Assembly (NCBI RefSeq): GCF_003672135.1 | Contig: NC_039515.1 | Span: 7,812,001-7,876,000 of the forward strand | Origin: Ooceraea biroi | Lineage: Eukaryota > Arthropoda > Insecta > Hymenoptera > Formicidae | Direction of reading: 5' to 3' | Length of the DNA: 64,000 nucleotides | Shown: positions 45,201 to 57,958 of the stretch, piece after piece | Layout of the letters: the number at the start of each line of letters is the position of its first letter | How positions within the stretch are numbered: position 1 is the first letter of the stretch | Notes under the pieces: generated by a model | The model's database searches: none | Told to the model about the DNA's origin: nothing | Seen by the model: only the letters and a program-made list of their open reading frames with translations | Position numbers and translations under genes: made by a program

Positions 45201-48200
45201 CCCAAGCTCGACAAAGGATTCGTGGTGAGAACTTCTGGGGTATCCTAAAAGACGACAGATGTTCCGTAGGGGGGCCTCCGAAACCGGGCTTGAACGCGGG
45301 CCACGTGGCGAACGCGATACTGCACCTCGAGAGGAACAGACGATCGATGGATCGTTTTTATAAGCGCTTTTACATACACGGTGTTCCGAAATAGAGGATT
45401 AATTTCAATGTCGACATTCATACCACAAAGTATTTTATTTTCAATGAATAATTATCAAACAATTTTCGTATCTCTGTAATTAAATCAATTGAAAGAACAC
45501 AGTTCACTTCAGATCAAATGACGTTGTGAAAGCGTAATTATACAATCAAAAATTGAATGTCGCAGAAGATACTCAATTTTCTCGATTTGCAACGCGATAT
45601 GTTTTTGGTTTCAAGTTCCGAGAAGTCGCTTTCTTGTGCTTCCATAAATTTTCTAAAGCCACTTATACGTTCTACACGAATTCGAAAATGATCCGCGTTT
45701 GTAGCACGGTGAAAAGGGAACCTTCCGTCTGTCAATCTAGCACCTGACGCGGACCGTCCTCGCCGTCGAAAATTGCGGTCTTGGCAGCCCGCGCTTGGGA
45801 TCTCGCGGATCCGGGGAAGTTTCGGGTCACGCGCATCACCGGGCGCGTCTCGCGCAGTTGCGCGCACTGCTGAAAAGGCGCACGTAGCTGTGCAATTTGC
45901 GCTCTCGCGACTGGTCGCCGGCCGAATGCCGCATAATTACGGTGCTTCCTGAGGAAAGCTCGCGTGCAACGCGGTCGTCGTTGCAACGTCGCAACACACG
46001 TGGCGTCCCACACAAAGCGGCGGTTCGGAGGGAAAAATTGGCGCGATACAAGAGTGCAACAGTTCGCCGCTGTTGCTGAAACTAAAAATAACACAAAGGA
46101 AGATTAAGGGTTCGTCTGTTCTCGTAGGGAACGGTGCGTGCACCGTCTCCATATGTCGCAGCTTGAAAACAGAGAAATGCCTTAAAAAATCCGAAATAAT
46201 TTCATTTTATGCTATTTGGAATTCGAATCTAGCATTGATCAGTGCTTATCGATCTTCGTTACACTTTGTTCGGTTAATTAAATAAATATTCTAATTTTAT
46301 CAAGTTTGCGATATCAATTTTCAAAATGCTTTTCAATTTCGAAATCTTAATATCTCTTTCGAGTTACTAAAGCGCGTAAAATCTCGGTAAAGATTTGAAA
46401 CGGCAAAAAAATGTGGAATAGTTGAAGCGCAAAAAGCACGCGTGCTGTACTTCGCCGTTGCGTTTCTTTCGCGCCGGGTTAGAGGTCGTTCCTCTCTCGC
46501 GAGTCTCGCTCATTATGTTCCGACCCGCCGAATATTATTATTTTAAGTGAGAGAAGGGGGGCTCATTTCTCCCCTTGAAACGTGTGCGCGACAGGTAGAA
46601 AGCGAGGAAGAAAAGCAGGAGGGAATGAGATAAAGTTATCGATTTCTCGCACGCATGTCAATTGTTGTCTACACGCAAGCGGCGGCCAACCGTCGCAAAA
46701 TATCTGGATCCTCTTGAAAGATCCATATCTAGAGAATATCCAATTACAGTTGTAGAATCTTGAGAAACAAAAGGAAAAAGCGATGAATAAATTAAGTCAG
46801 AATTTAAATACATAAGCAGCAATTCTACCAAAAAAGTTGGAAAAAGTTTCTTCAGACACATTGCATAAATAACAGAATTACCAACTTTAATTAGAAACTT
46901 TAATCTCTCGTATAAAAGCCTTACAATCATATGAAATACCATAGCAACTTTTTTCAGGTAACAGTACGAGAGAAAGAAATATACTTTCGAATGATCAGAG
47001 GGTACCTAAATGTTCTAAATTCTTCGTTCAAAGAAGGCTGCGAATTGGAGCGCAAAGTTGTCGAATCAGGACCGCGATTGATGTGAGAAACGTGAATTGA
47101 TATCATCGAACGTGCGGTATCGCGAGTAGAACAAAAATATTTTCAGAGACGGCTGGTGACCGCGTCTCGTTCTCGCATTCGTTTCTCGCGCGCAGGGTCG
47201 ACAGCTGCTGTCGGCGATCTCACCTGCAGCTGCACCTGCGCTCGCACAGCATGTATTCACCTGCGTGTCTCGTAAGTGACCCGCGGCGAGCGCGTAACCA
47301 GAGTAACGACCAAGAAGTCGAGAGTGCGCGGGCCGAGCGCTTAATAATATCGCCACTTCCGGCATCGTGTATTGAGATAGGTCGTTAAAGTCTCGCGCGG
47401 CGAGAGAATACGGTAAGCCCATCGTGGGTCCGCGTTCGCGCGTGAGTGCTTGCGCGAGTGCGGCGTGAGTGCGTGACGCGTAGCGGTGTGATCGACCGGC
47501 GCGAGACGACGGTCGGCCGCCGCGAATCGTCGCGCCGTTCGGCGAAATTTATCGTTCATTGATCCCTTTACACGTTATTGCCGATGCACTTGTGCAAATC
47601 GTCGCGCAATAATGTTTACGATACGTCGCGCCATTCATTATGCATCCGCGTTGCACTCGCGATCAAGAAAAACGTTGGATGTATGCGAACGTGAAGAGGA
47701 GTGAATTGAAAAAGAACAAAACGATATTTAATGCACTGTAGTAAATTGAAACGAATAAAGGTATAAATAATGCAAATAATATATGAGGTTTATTTGTAGG
47801 AAGATATTGAAGTAATATATAAGTATTACAAGATAATCGTAAGAAACGTTTTGAATTACGAGTTATTTGTTCTTTCACACCGAATGAAAGCGAGTTCCGA
47901 ATTCACTGAGACTCATTCAAGTTTAACAAATGAAAGAGTGACCGCAAAATCAGTGGTTTTTTCGCCTATTTTTGGTCCCGCGATATTGGAATTGAATTGT
48001 GTGCCAACTGGTACCTTATGATAAGACATCAATCACCAAAAAGTTTTAAGTTGAGGTGAGAATTAGTTTCAGAGATATGGAGGGTCAAAGTAGTCAAAAT
48101 TCATTAACGCGTCAGCTTATAACGCTTTAAAACACGAATTTTTATGTCAATCTAATAATTTAAAACTTCGTATCCAGAGGTTTTGCTGATTGTTGATAAC

Positions 48201-50110
48201 GAATTGCAAGTCAGATTTTAAAAATTCAAAATGGCTGATTAAATATGGCGAACCATATATTTAAAAAAATGTTTAAATTTTTTTATTTAATTTTTTAATT
48301 TTTGTAAAAAATATCTAGGGGCTTCTTGGATTGCTGATTACAAATCTGAAATTATATTTTCAGAAACAAAATTATGGTAACAACAATACCATAATGAAAC
48401 AAGAGTAATTATAAAATTAATATAATTAATTAATATAATTGAAAATAATTATAATTAATTAATATAATGATAAATTAATATAATTAATATAAAATAATAA
48501 TTCAACAATTTATAAAAATTCGTTAGGATTCGAAAATCGATTTTGTAACTTTGAGTCATGAATTTTTTAAATATATTATGGTTTTTACTCGTCATAGCCG
48601 AGCAGACAGCCGTAAGTCGACTGAAACGCAGCTTCTTATCTCGATCGCCGCCGGCAAAAGCTCGAAAGCACTCGCCACCGCGTACTGCGCTGGTTCCCTG
48701 CATCAAAGCGAACGCGCAAAGCTGCTGCGCCGCTTCTCAGCTTCATCCCCTGACGGCATTTTCCTCCCCCTTCGCTTGGCGAGCTTGCGAGTTGAAGGGA
48801 TACCGCGAAAAGCGCCGTGGTGAGAAGAGAAGAGTCGACAACGCTACTATGTGTTTATGAAGGATTTCTCCCTGCTTTCTGCGGATTTTCCTGCTAGCAC
48901 ATGAGATTCTTTTCGCGATCCCGTTTAAGTAAATATCGCGGAACAGATTACCTTTAGATTTTTATTTAGTCTTGGTTAATGGTACTTCGCGCTTGTATAT
49001 ATATATTATTTATTTATGCCTGAGTTAACAAATAAATGTTTAAGTAAATTTACGCTCGAGTTGATTTAAATCAGAATGAGTTCCAATTAATCCCGTTGAA
49101 TCGCGAGTCATATCATCTCCATTGCATTTTGTTATATTTATAAAAATACATATTCGCAATTTTATTTGTGTATTTAAAAAACTTTTTGAAGAAGCTTTGT
49201 CATTTGATAAATTCTACATTTTTTAAAAGTTGCATTTGTAGTTACAAACGATGCACATAAAATTGCGCAATGCGACTATAGACAGAACACTCACAAAAAA
49301 CGAAAGATCTCCAATTTTCGCGAATTTCGCAGAATCGATTCTTAACACCAGCGGTGCCATGATGTATTTACGCTCGCAAGCTCCGCTTGCACGGGCGGAA
49401 GTTCTCTCTCCGTCCAACTAGTTTAAACTTAACAAGTAGAAACCGCGGCTTCGGACGGGACTGCGAGATGTCGCGGGACTTTGCGAGAGAACGTTTACGT
49501 AATTATCCCGTGATAGGTCCTGGCTCGAAGTTTAGCCTGTTCGCAGAGAATAGCTCGTTCCCTCCCAGCATGAAATACGTCGCGCGTGCTGCGGATCGCT
49601 CGCGGAAAATACACAATCGAAAACCATGATTGAGTGCGAAAAATATGTTTTATTAATTTCTATTAGTGATAAGTGACAGCTGCTTGATTCGTTTGGCGGC
49701 GAATTGGAATTTTGTTGATTTTTATAGTAATAGAGATTATTAAATTTGATTTGATATTCTTTTGGAACGTAACACTTGTTCGAAATTCGTTTCGATGAGT
49801 CTTATTCAACTATTAATTGGATTATGAACTGGTTGTCGAGTGAGACATTTTTCTGATATTTCTGTTAATTGAATGATAGCAATATTTCATCGAAATATTT
49901 GTTCCTGAAATTTAGTTGTTAATGGGATTATTGAAACTGATATTTTAGATTTCTATCAACGTTATTGAAAAGAAGTTTCTTCAATTAAATTTTCGTTCAA
50001 TCCAGTCTCTCGCATTTCTCTAATTTTTCATCCTCGATGTACTTATCGTGAGTTTTCACTCAAATAAATTTTTATTTGTGAAACTTCAGTTAGTATGAAT
50101 TTAAAGCGAG

Positions 50111-50133
50111 TCTCTCTCTCTCTCTCTCTCTCT
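50111..50133. repeat. (CT)n microsatellite
   Basis: A perfect run of about 11 TC units. Confidence 0.9.
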
Positions 50134-51956
50134 GCGATCTTCGACACGTAATTTCTGGAATCCGAATCAGTTCCAAAATCTTCGCGAGGAGATTTTCGAG
50201 GTTACGCGGCCCGTTTCCGCTTCGATTTTCCATTCTATGCTTCCGGTGGTGGAGCCGATCGATATCGCGGGGGTAAAGGGTGGAGTCGATAGGCCAGGGC
50301 GAAACGTGACCCGAGTTCCCTCAGCGAGAAAGCGGCGGCTTCGGAAACATGCTCGTCTCCGCATCGCAGCAGCTTGCCAAGGGAAAACGACGGGATGCGA
50401 AGAGAAGGAGGACAGAGAGAAAGGAGAAGGAAGAGGAGGAGGAGGAGGAGGACGAGTTGGAGATCCGTGGAGCGAAACCGGATGGAACGCCTGGTATATC
50501 TAGATGATTCGCCTGCATGCTTCGCTCGGCGCCCTTACGAAACCGGATAGCAGCCCTCCGCGCTCAGATAACCGATCTCTACACGCTTCGTTTCTCGTCC
50601 AAACCACCACACCTCCGTTTCTGTCGTTGTTGTTATTGTTGTTGTTGTCAAACGTACAACATTATTATTTTAAGCTCCGCAAATAGCTGAAAAATTCGAG
50701 GCGGTTTGATTCTTCTTATGAAACGCTGTGCATTGTGCGTGAATCTAATTCAATCAATCAAATACATCCTCGAAGAAATTTTTAGTAGGCAATCGAAATC
50801 TTGATAAGACATCGAATCAGATTTAATAGTTCCAAGTGATGCGAAAGTCAGGAAAATTCTAGCTCGCTGTCAAGCAGAAACACTGTCAGATTAATAAAAT
50901 ATATTTCTTGTACTGCACTGCGCACTTCTATTTGCATGTCACATTAAATATCATGGATTTCTGCGACGTGCTGTGTAAGCGTCATTTGGTTTCCGTTTCG
51001 ATGAATTTTACTGTACGCGTGTACATTCGTTGCTTTGTATCTCGCTTTGATTCCGTGCGCGGATTACTTCGCGCGCGAAGTTTCATTTCCCGCTAATCAA
51101 TCAATCGACCGACTTAGAAAGAAAAGGAAGACGGATCCGCAATCCGTGAGAGACGATTCCCAATCCGCTGAACAGTTTACTCGACACTCGGCAGACCTTC
51201 AGAGCACAAGAAAAGAATCCACATCGAGCGAGTGCATCGAGTCGTTATCGGAACGCACGATCGCGATAGGAAATCGTAATGTATGTACAATGCCTATTGT
51301 ACGCAACAGATTTGTGTGTCCATCATGGTGATATCGAAGGGTCAACCCTTCGAGGCCTGAATTCGTTCTCGACAAAGAAGACTGTCCCTTGCTTTCGAAA
51401 TAGAATTCTCGAAAAAGGTCGCTCTCCTTTTAAGCTAAGCGGAGTTAAAAAAAATGTAGGAGGCACACGCGGAGAAGAGTGAAGCGCGCGAGGGCGAGCT
51501 GTACATTTCATAGCGAGGCAATCGATAGGATTCGAGGTCGACCCGATAACCTTTGCTAATGGAGGCTCTCTTGGACGCCGCGTGAGTAGGAGACGTCAGA
51601 ATCGTGGGAGCCCACGTGTCGGGGTCAACGGCACGCATAAATGAGCGGCGAACCGATCTGCAAACCGTAACTTTAATCGGACGTACGAAAGAGAAGAGAG
51701 AGATCGGTCGTTTTGCTCTCGTTTTGTCTCGCGTCGTCGTGGAATTATCGCACGCAGCGTGTCGCGCTTCACTGAAAACGGGAACTTATTTTTTCCGTTC
51801 GTTCCAATCGTACGAGAGGATCTCCAGAGTAATGGACGGGCAACGCGAGTTTCGTTGGAAATAGCGTCGGCTGCTTTGCGTGGACGACGAAGACAGTTTA
51901 ATTCCATAATGGACAACTCGGTGCGCACGTTTTAATTATGAAAATCAAGGAGTATT

Positions 51957-54900
51957 GTAAGAGGCGAAAAATAACTAGGAGACTGCCTTAGATTTGAACT
52001 CGAACTCTCCAGGATCCATAGTTCACACGCCTAGGTCTTAGGCTGTATGGCCAATACTCCTACTGTTGTGATCAACTTGTTTTCATTCTGATCCTCTATA
52101 CGACCTGTCAGTCTCGACTATCTTTCCAGATCTTACAGCTCGGCCAGCCTGACATTTTACATTCGTCCCCGAATGTCTCCAAATCGTCGGTTCACTCCAC
52201 TTGAGTCCCTCCCAACCTCCATTTTTGGTTCACTCTTCTGAGTCCCTCCCAACCTCCATGTTGGTTCACTCCTCTGAGTCCTTCCTAATCTCCATTTTTA
52301 GTTCACTCTTCTGAGTCCCTCCCAACCTCCATGTTGGTTCACTCCTCTGAGTCCTTCCCAATCTCCATGTTGGTTCACTCCTCCGAGTCCGTCCCGACCT
52401 CCATGTTCAGGCTTCACTACCGGCCAGCTGCTTCTCAACTCCCTCCTCTCCGAGGGGTAGCGGATGAATCTCAACTGTCTTCGAGGGGTAGCGGATTTTA
52501 TCCCACTTTTGAATTGTAAGAGGCGAAAAATAACTAGGAGACTGCCTTAGATTTGAACTCGAACTCTCCAGGATCCCTAGTTCACACGCCTAGGTCTTAG
52601 GCTGTACGGTCAATACTCCTACTGTTGTGATCAACTTGTTTTCATTCTGATCCTCTATACGACCTGTCAGTCTCGACTATCTTTCCAGATCTTACAGCTC
52701 GGCCAGCCTGACATTTTACATTCGTCCCCGAATGTCTCCAAATCGTCGGTTCACTCCACTTGAGTCCCTCCCAACCTCCATTTTTAGTTCACTCTTCTGA
52801 GTCCCTCCCAACCTCCATGTTGGTTCACTCCTCTGAGTCCTTCCCAATCTCCATGTTGGTTCACTCCTCCGAGTCCGTCCCGACCTCCATGTTCAGGCTT
52901 CACTACCGGCCAGCTGCTTCTCAACTCCCTCCTCTCCGAGGGGTAGCGGATGAATCTCAACTGTCTTCGAGGGGTAGCGGATTTTATCCCACTTTTGAAT
53001 TGTAAGAGGCGAAAAATAACTAGGAGACTGCCTTAGATTTGAACTCGAACTCTCCAGGATCCCTAATTCACACGCCTAGGTCTTAGGCTGTACGGTCAAT
53101 ACTCCTACTGTTGTGATCAACTTGTTTTCATTCTGATCCTCTATACGACCTGTCAGTCTCGACTATCTTTCCAGATCTTACAGCTCGGCCAGCCTGACGT
53201 TTTACATTCGTCCCCGAATGTCTCCAAATCGTCGGTTCACTCCACTTGAGTCCCTCCCAACCTCCATTTTTAGTTCACTCTTCTGAGTCCCTCCCAACCT
53301 CCATGTTGGTTCACTCCTCTGAGTCCTTCCCAATCTCCATGTTGGTTCACTCCTCCGAGTCCGTCCCGACCTCCATGTTCAGGCTTCACTACCGGCCAGC
53401 TGCTTCTCAACTCCCTCCTCTCCGAGGGGTAGCGGATGAATCTCAACTGTCTTCGAGGGGTAGCGGATTTTATCCCACTTTTGAATTGTAAGAGGCGAAA
53501 AATAACTAGGAGACTGCCTTAGATTTGAACTCGAACTCTCCAGGATCCCTAGTTCACACGCCTAGGTCTTAGGCTGTACGGTCAATACTCCTACTGTTGT
53601 GATCAACTTGTTTTCATTCTGATCCTCTATACGACCTGTCAGTCTCGACTATCTTTCCAGATCTTACAGCTCGGCCAGCCTGACATTTTACATTCGTCCC
53701 CGAATGTCTCCAAATCGTCGGTTCACTCCACTTGAGTCCCTCCCAACCTCCATTTTTAGTTCACTCTTCTGAGTCCCTCCCAACCTCCATGTTGGTTCAC
53801 TCCTCCGAGTCCGTCCCGACCTCCATGTTCAGGCTTCACTACCGGCCAGCTGCTTCTCAACTCCCTCCTCTCCGAGGGGTAGCGGATGAATCTCAACTGT
53901 CTTCGAGGGGTAGCGGATTTTATCCCACTTTTGAATTGTAAGAGGCGAAAAATAACTAGGAGACTGCCTTAGATTTGAACTCGAACTCTCCAGGATCCCT
54001 AGTTCACACGCCTAGGTCTTAGGCTGTACGGTCAATACTCCTACTGTTGTGATCAACTTGTTTTCATTCTGATCCTCTATACGACCTGTCAGTCTCGACT
54101 ATCTTTCCAGATCTTACAGCTCGGCCAGCCTGACATTTTACATTCGTCCCCGAATGTCTCCAAATCGTCGGTTCACTCCACTTGAGTCCCTCCCAACCTC
54201 CATTTTTAGTTCACTCTTCTGAGTCCCTCCCAACCTCCATGTTGGTTCACTCCTCTGAGTCCTTCCCAATCTCCATGTTGGTTCACTCCTCCGAGTCCGT
54301 CCCGACCTCCATGTTCAGGCTTCACTACCGGCCAGCTGCTTCTCAACTCCCTCCTCTCCGAGGGGTAGCGGATGAATCTCAACTGTCTTCGAGGGGTAGC
54401 GGATTTTATCCCACTTTTGAATTGTAAGAGGCGAAAAATAACTAGGAGACTGCCTTAGATTTGAACTCGAACTCTCCAGGATCCCTAGTTCACACGCCTA
54501 GGTCTTAGGCTGTACAGTCAATACTCCTACTGTTGTGATCAACTTGTTTTCATTCTGATCCTCTATACGACCTGTCAGTCTCGACTATCTTTCCAGATCT
54601 TACAGCTCGGCCAGCCTGACATTTTACATTCGTCCCCGAATGTCTCCAAATCGTCGGTTCACTCCACTTGAGTCCCTCCCAACCTCCATTTTTAGTTCAC
54701 TCTTCTGAGTCCCTCCCAACATCCATTTTTGGTTCACTCTTCTGAGTCCGTCCCAACCTCCATGTTGGTTCACTCCTCTGAGTCCTTCCCAATCTCCATG
54801 TTGGTTCACTCCTCTGAGTCCTTCCCAATCTCCATGTTGGTTCACTCCTCCGAGTCCGTCCCGACCTCCATGTTCAGGCTTCACTACCGGCCAGCTGCTT

Positions 54901-55165
54901 CTCAACTCCCTCCTCTCCGAGGGGTTAGCGGATGAATCTCAACTGTCTTCGAGGGGTAGCGGATTTTATCCCACTTTTGAATTATAAGAGGCGAAAAATA
55001 ACTAGGAGACTGCCTTAGATTTGAACTCGAACTCTCCAGGATCCCTAATTCACACGCCTAGGTCTTAGGCTGTACGGCCAATACTCCTACTGTTGTGATC
55101 AACTTGTTTTCATTCTGATCCTCTATACGACCTGGCAGTCTCGACTATCTTTCCAGATCTTACAG
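51957..55165. repeat. Tandem satellite array: about 486-bp units with nested 36-bp subrepeats
   Basis: Units start (GTAAGAGGCG) at 51957, 52516, 53002, 53488, 53938, 54424 and 54984 (the last with ATAAGAGGCG). The spacings are 559, 486, 486, 450, 486 and 560 bp, followed by a final partial unit of 182 bp. The length differences are close to multiples of 36 and come from the number of 36-bp subrepeats (core TTCACTCCTCTGAGTCC...CCATGTTGG). Each unit has a constant head of about 180 bp, a subrepeat block, and a tail with a doubled GAGGGGTAGCGGAT motif. Units differ by only a few bases, so the array is young or homogenised. The array begins and ends with the head. Because 36 is a multiple of 3, frames stay open on both strands; I do not think they are genes. 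Confidence 0.95.
51976..52062 (-). other. tRNA-like head of satellite unit 1 (possible tRNA-derived SINE remnant)
   Basis: On the minus strand an 87-nt segment is closed by TAGGAG/CTCCTA. It contains a D-arm-like GGC-CATACA-GCC, a stem CCTAG/CTAGG (perfect in units 2-7, one mismatch here) around a loop with GTG between T and A, and AGTTCGAGTTC. The last matches the pol III B box GGTTCGANTCC at 9 of 11 positions. A TGGC at the A-box position lies about 47 nt upstream, the normal spacing. The T-arm pairs poorly, so this is not a functional tRNA. The same head recurs in every unit, for example near 52535-52621 and at the array end. Confidence 0.45.
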
Positions 55166-55677
55166 TATTTAATTCTGCGTCACTGTGGCTCCTCAATCGA
55201 CTTAATTACGAGAGCTCCTAAAAACAGATTCTATTAAGACGCAACCGTGGAAATCTCGAGACGCAGTCTATCAAATTACTCTTGTTAACAAATTATCGTG
55301 AAAAAGAAAAAGAGACTTCCGCAAGGAGATGCAATGTTAGCAGCGCGATGTTCTTCGTCACTCATGGCCAGTAAATCGAAACGAGCGACGAATCGATCCA
55401 GCGCCGAGATAAGCGCGTATATGATGTCTTTATTAACCGCTAATCGGAGAAGCATTGAGCCGTGGCCTGCGCAAAAATAAAACAAAAAAAAAGAGGGAAA
55501 GAGGAAGAAGGGAAAAAAGAAGCGATCTCATAACCGAGATCGAGGCTGACGATCATTCTTCCTAGCGATTTACGTCGCTCTCTCGCGTCACGAGCGACGT
55601 CACGCGAAACCGCGATGCAGCCTGGATGTGCATCGGTTGCATGTGCACGCACGGCCGCGTGCACACGTGTCGATCTG

Positions 55678-55706
55678 GACGACGACGACGACGATGATGA
55701 CGACGA
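55678..55706. repeat. (GAC)n trinucleotide repeat
   Basis: GAC triplets with two GAT variants, giving poly-Asp in the plus frame and poly-Ser/Val in minus frames. Confidence 0.85.
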
Positions 55707-57933
55707 AGGGAGGACAAAGATACTCGCCATCTGCGCCGCGACAGCTGCAACGTTGCGACGGATACACGTGGGAGGCAAAAGGGGAGAAGGCAAGAGGGAT
55801 ATAAATGTTTATGTATAAATATATATATATATATGCAGGAAAGGGGTGCGCCATCATCGTCGCTCTCCCCGCCGTTAATCTACTTGCATTATATTTTCGC
55901 AATTGGTGCATTCTTCGTGCGGGTACTCTCTTCGGAGTACTCTTTATTCAACTTCCAGTCAGCCGTCGCAATTTTGTTTTCGTTCTTTCTTTTCCAGATG
56001 AGAAAAGGAAAGAAATCTCTCTCCCTCGTCATTTTTGTCTTCGAAATTTTTTATCTCGACTATTTGCGATATTTGCGAATACGCGAATTGTTCCACTGGG
56101 CGGGTTGGCAAACGACGTTCAGCATGGTAGGACTTATGTTCAAGATCTGTAGTTGAACGGTGGGCTGATCTTCCCAACTACACAAATAGTTCAAACACAA
56201 TAGCACAAAAACGTAACATGAAGAGACATGCTCAGGCAACGTGCATTATCTGAGAGATCTGGCTCTTGAAACCTCGCGCAAAACTCATTTCGTTACTCTA
56301 GGTAACTAGGATTTCAACTTGCAGGGGCGAACAGATGGATCGTTTATTACTGCACCATCTACAAACTCGTAAATTCCCATAAACTTTCCGTCTGAGAAAT
56401 CAGCATTCTGATCCCAGGATCTCGGAGAGAGTCGGCAGAGACCAAAATGTCTACCAAAGGCTCGCCGATCGTGCGCAGTCGGAGAACGCGTCGCGAGACA
56501 AAGGCCTAAGCCGTGCCGCGACCGAACAGAACGGACCTGTTTCACGACCGGGAGACCTTCGTGCTCTCTCTTTCTCTTTCTCTCCCTCTCAGTTTCTCGC
56601 GCGCGAGCGTTCAGGCCGGTGCCAGATCTGGTACCCGGGACGGGTATCGCCGCGGCTGGTCCAGGTCGCCTCGGGAGAAGGCTGCTGCGAGACGCTCGAA
56701 GCGAAGCAAAGCGCGCGCGAACAAGAAACCGGCAAGAAGGACCAGCGAGCGGGATTATTTAACACCCGAGCTCTTTCTCCCCGAAGCCGGACTCCGAGAC
56801 GAGCGCACCTACACTCGTGCATCTTTTGTCGTGAATTGTATTAGTAATGATAATCATTATCCTCGTGGAATTATTCTTTCTCGACTTCAGCGCGAGCGAC
56901 TGAAAGCGGAAAGCTGCTTCCATTTATCCCTGTCGCTGAATTTGCGCGACGATTTTAGGAGATACTATTTTGCCGGAATCACGTCTGTCACTCACGTGAA
57001 GAATAGACATATTTCGCGTTGGGATTGGAATTAGAAGGTTCAACGACCGAGCGGAACGGCAACATTCGAATAAACGTCCGAATAATAGCGAAGATTGAAA
57101 TCTCACTCGCGTGAATTTCGCCCCTCTCTCTCTCTCGCTTTCTCTTTATCGTCGCTAAAGTTTCCTCGATGTGATAATTATTTTATCGAATACGTTCGGT
57201 CGGTCGACTTGAATGCATTTGGAATTTCGCTAATCGCGATTTCCGCGGATCCGTGCCGTTTAATCGGCTGTATGCGCGCACATAGCTCCTCGCACTCGCG
57301 TTTCGCGTCACACGCGAGATTCGGCTGATTTAATAGAACAATTCTATTACGAGGCTGCAGCGATGCCCGACAGGGACGCGTCCATAAATCAGCGCCGATT
57401 TATCCGCGGTCTGTCTACCGGGTGTCGCGTGACGACCCAATGAAATGACCCGTAACCCACGATTAATCCTTTTAATCCTTCACCGAAAAAAAGTCCGAGT
57501 GCGTTTTCATGGGCGAACCGCCAGAGAGAAATGAACGTGCTCGCGAAGCTCACTTTTTATAGAAAAATGACAATCGCGCGTATTCGTAATGATCATGCGT
57601 TACACTGTTACAGTCGTGTGAATTAATTAAAAATCCAGAACGCACCCCGTGGGTATCTGTGCGCAACAATTAATTTTGCGCAAAAATATCACGCCACGAT
57701 ATCGAGCATGAGGGGGCATGATGAAATATATCTAGCACGTTACTCGATTCATTATTATTTATTACGTTTAACATACATATATCCCATAGTCCGGCATTAA
57801 AGCAATATATTTTTAACGTAAATATCACAACGCTATAAATTAGGGTACCCCTATTCATTTCTTGATCCACCAGGCCCGTGTTCTAAAACCCGAACCGCCG
57901 CTTTTTGCATCGTCTTTCTCCCCGCCTGTCTCT

Positions 57934-57958
57934 TCTCTCTCTCTCTCTCTCTCTCTCT
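57934..57958. repeat. (CT)n microsatellite
   Basis: A perfect run of about 12 TC units. Confidence 0.9.

Noticed and set aside
47930..48530. A stretch that has the look of a dispersed repeat (phrases such as AGAGATATGGAGGGTC)
   Set aside because: I could not find ends, inverted repeats, a target duplication or a second copy in the window, so no element is called.
52057..52062. A functional tRNA gene in the satellite head
   Set aside because: The T-arm does not pair well and the anticodon-like loop is nine nt. Only a tRNA-like relic is supported, so no tRNA was called.
52331..54935. Repeated plus frames (HSSESFPISMLV units) and a minus frame (GVNQHGDWEGLR units) in the satellite
   Set aside because: They follow directly from the 36-bp subrepeat being a multiple of three. 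Frames are open on both strands, and no start, splice or homology evidence supports a protein.
51957..55165. CRISPR array
   Set aside because: The repeats are long, contiguous and without unique spacers, in a eukaryotic intron. It is a satellite.
745..57958. Apparent strand bias of perfect CT runs (seven on the plus strand, one perfect GA run)
   Set aside because: Several imperfect GA tracts on the plus strand (for example near 16700 and 26140) weaken the bias, and the numbers are too small to support a claim.
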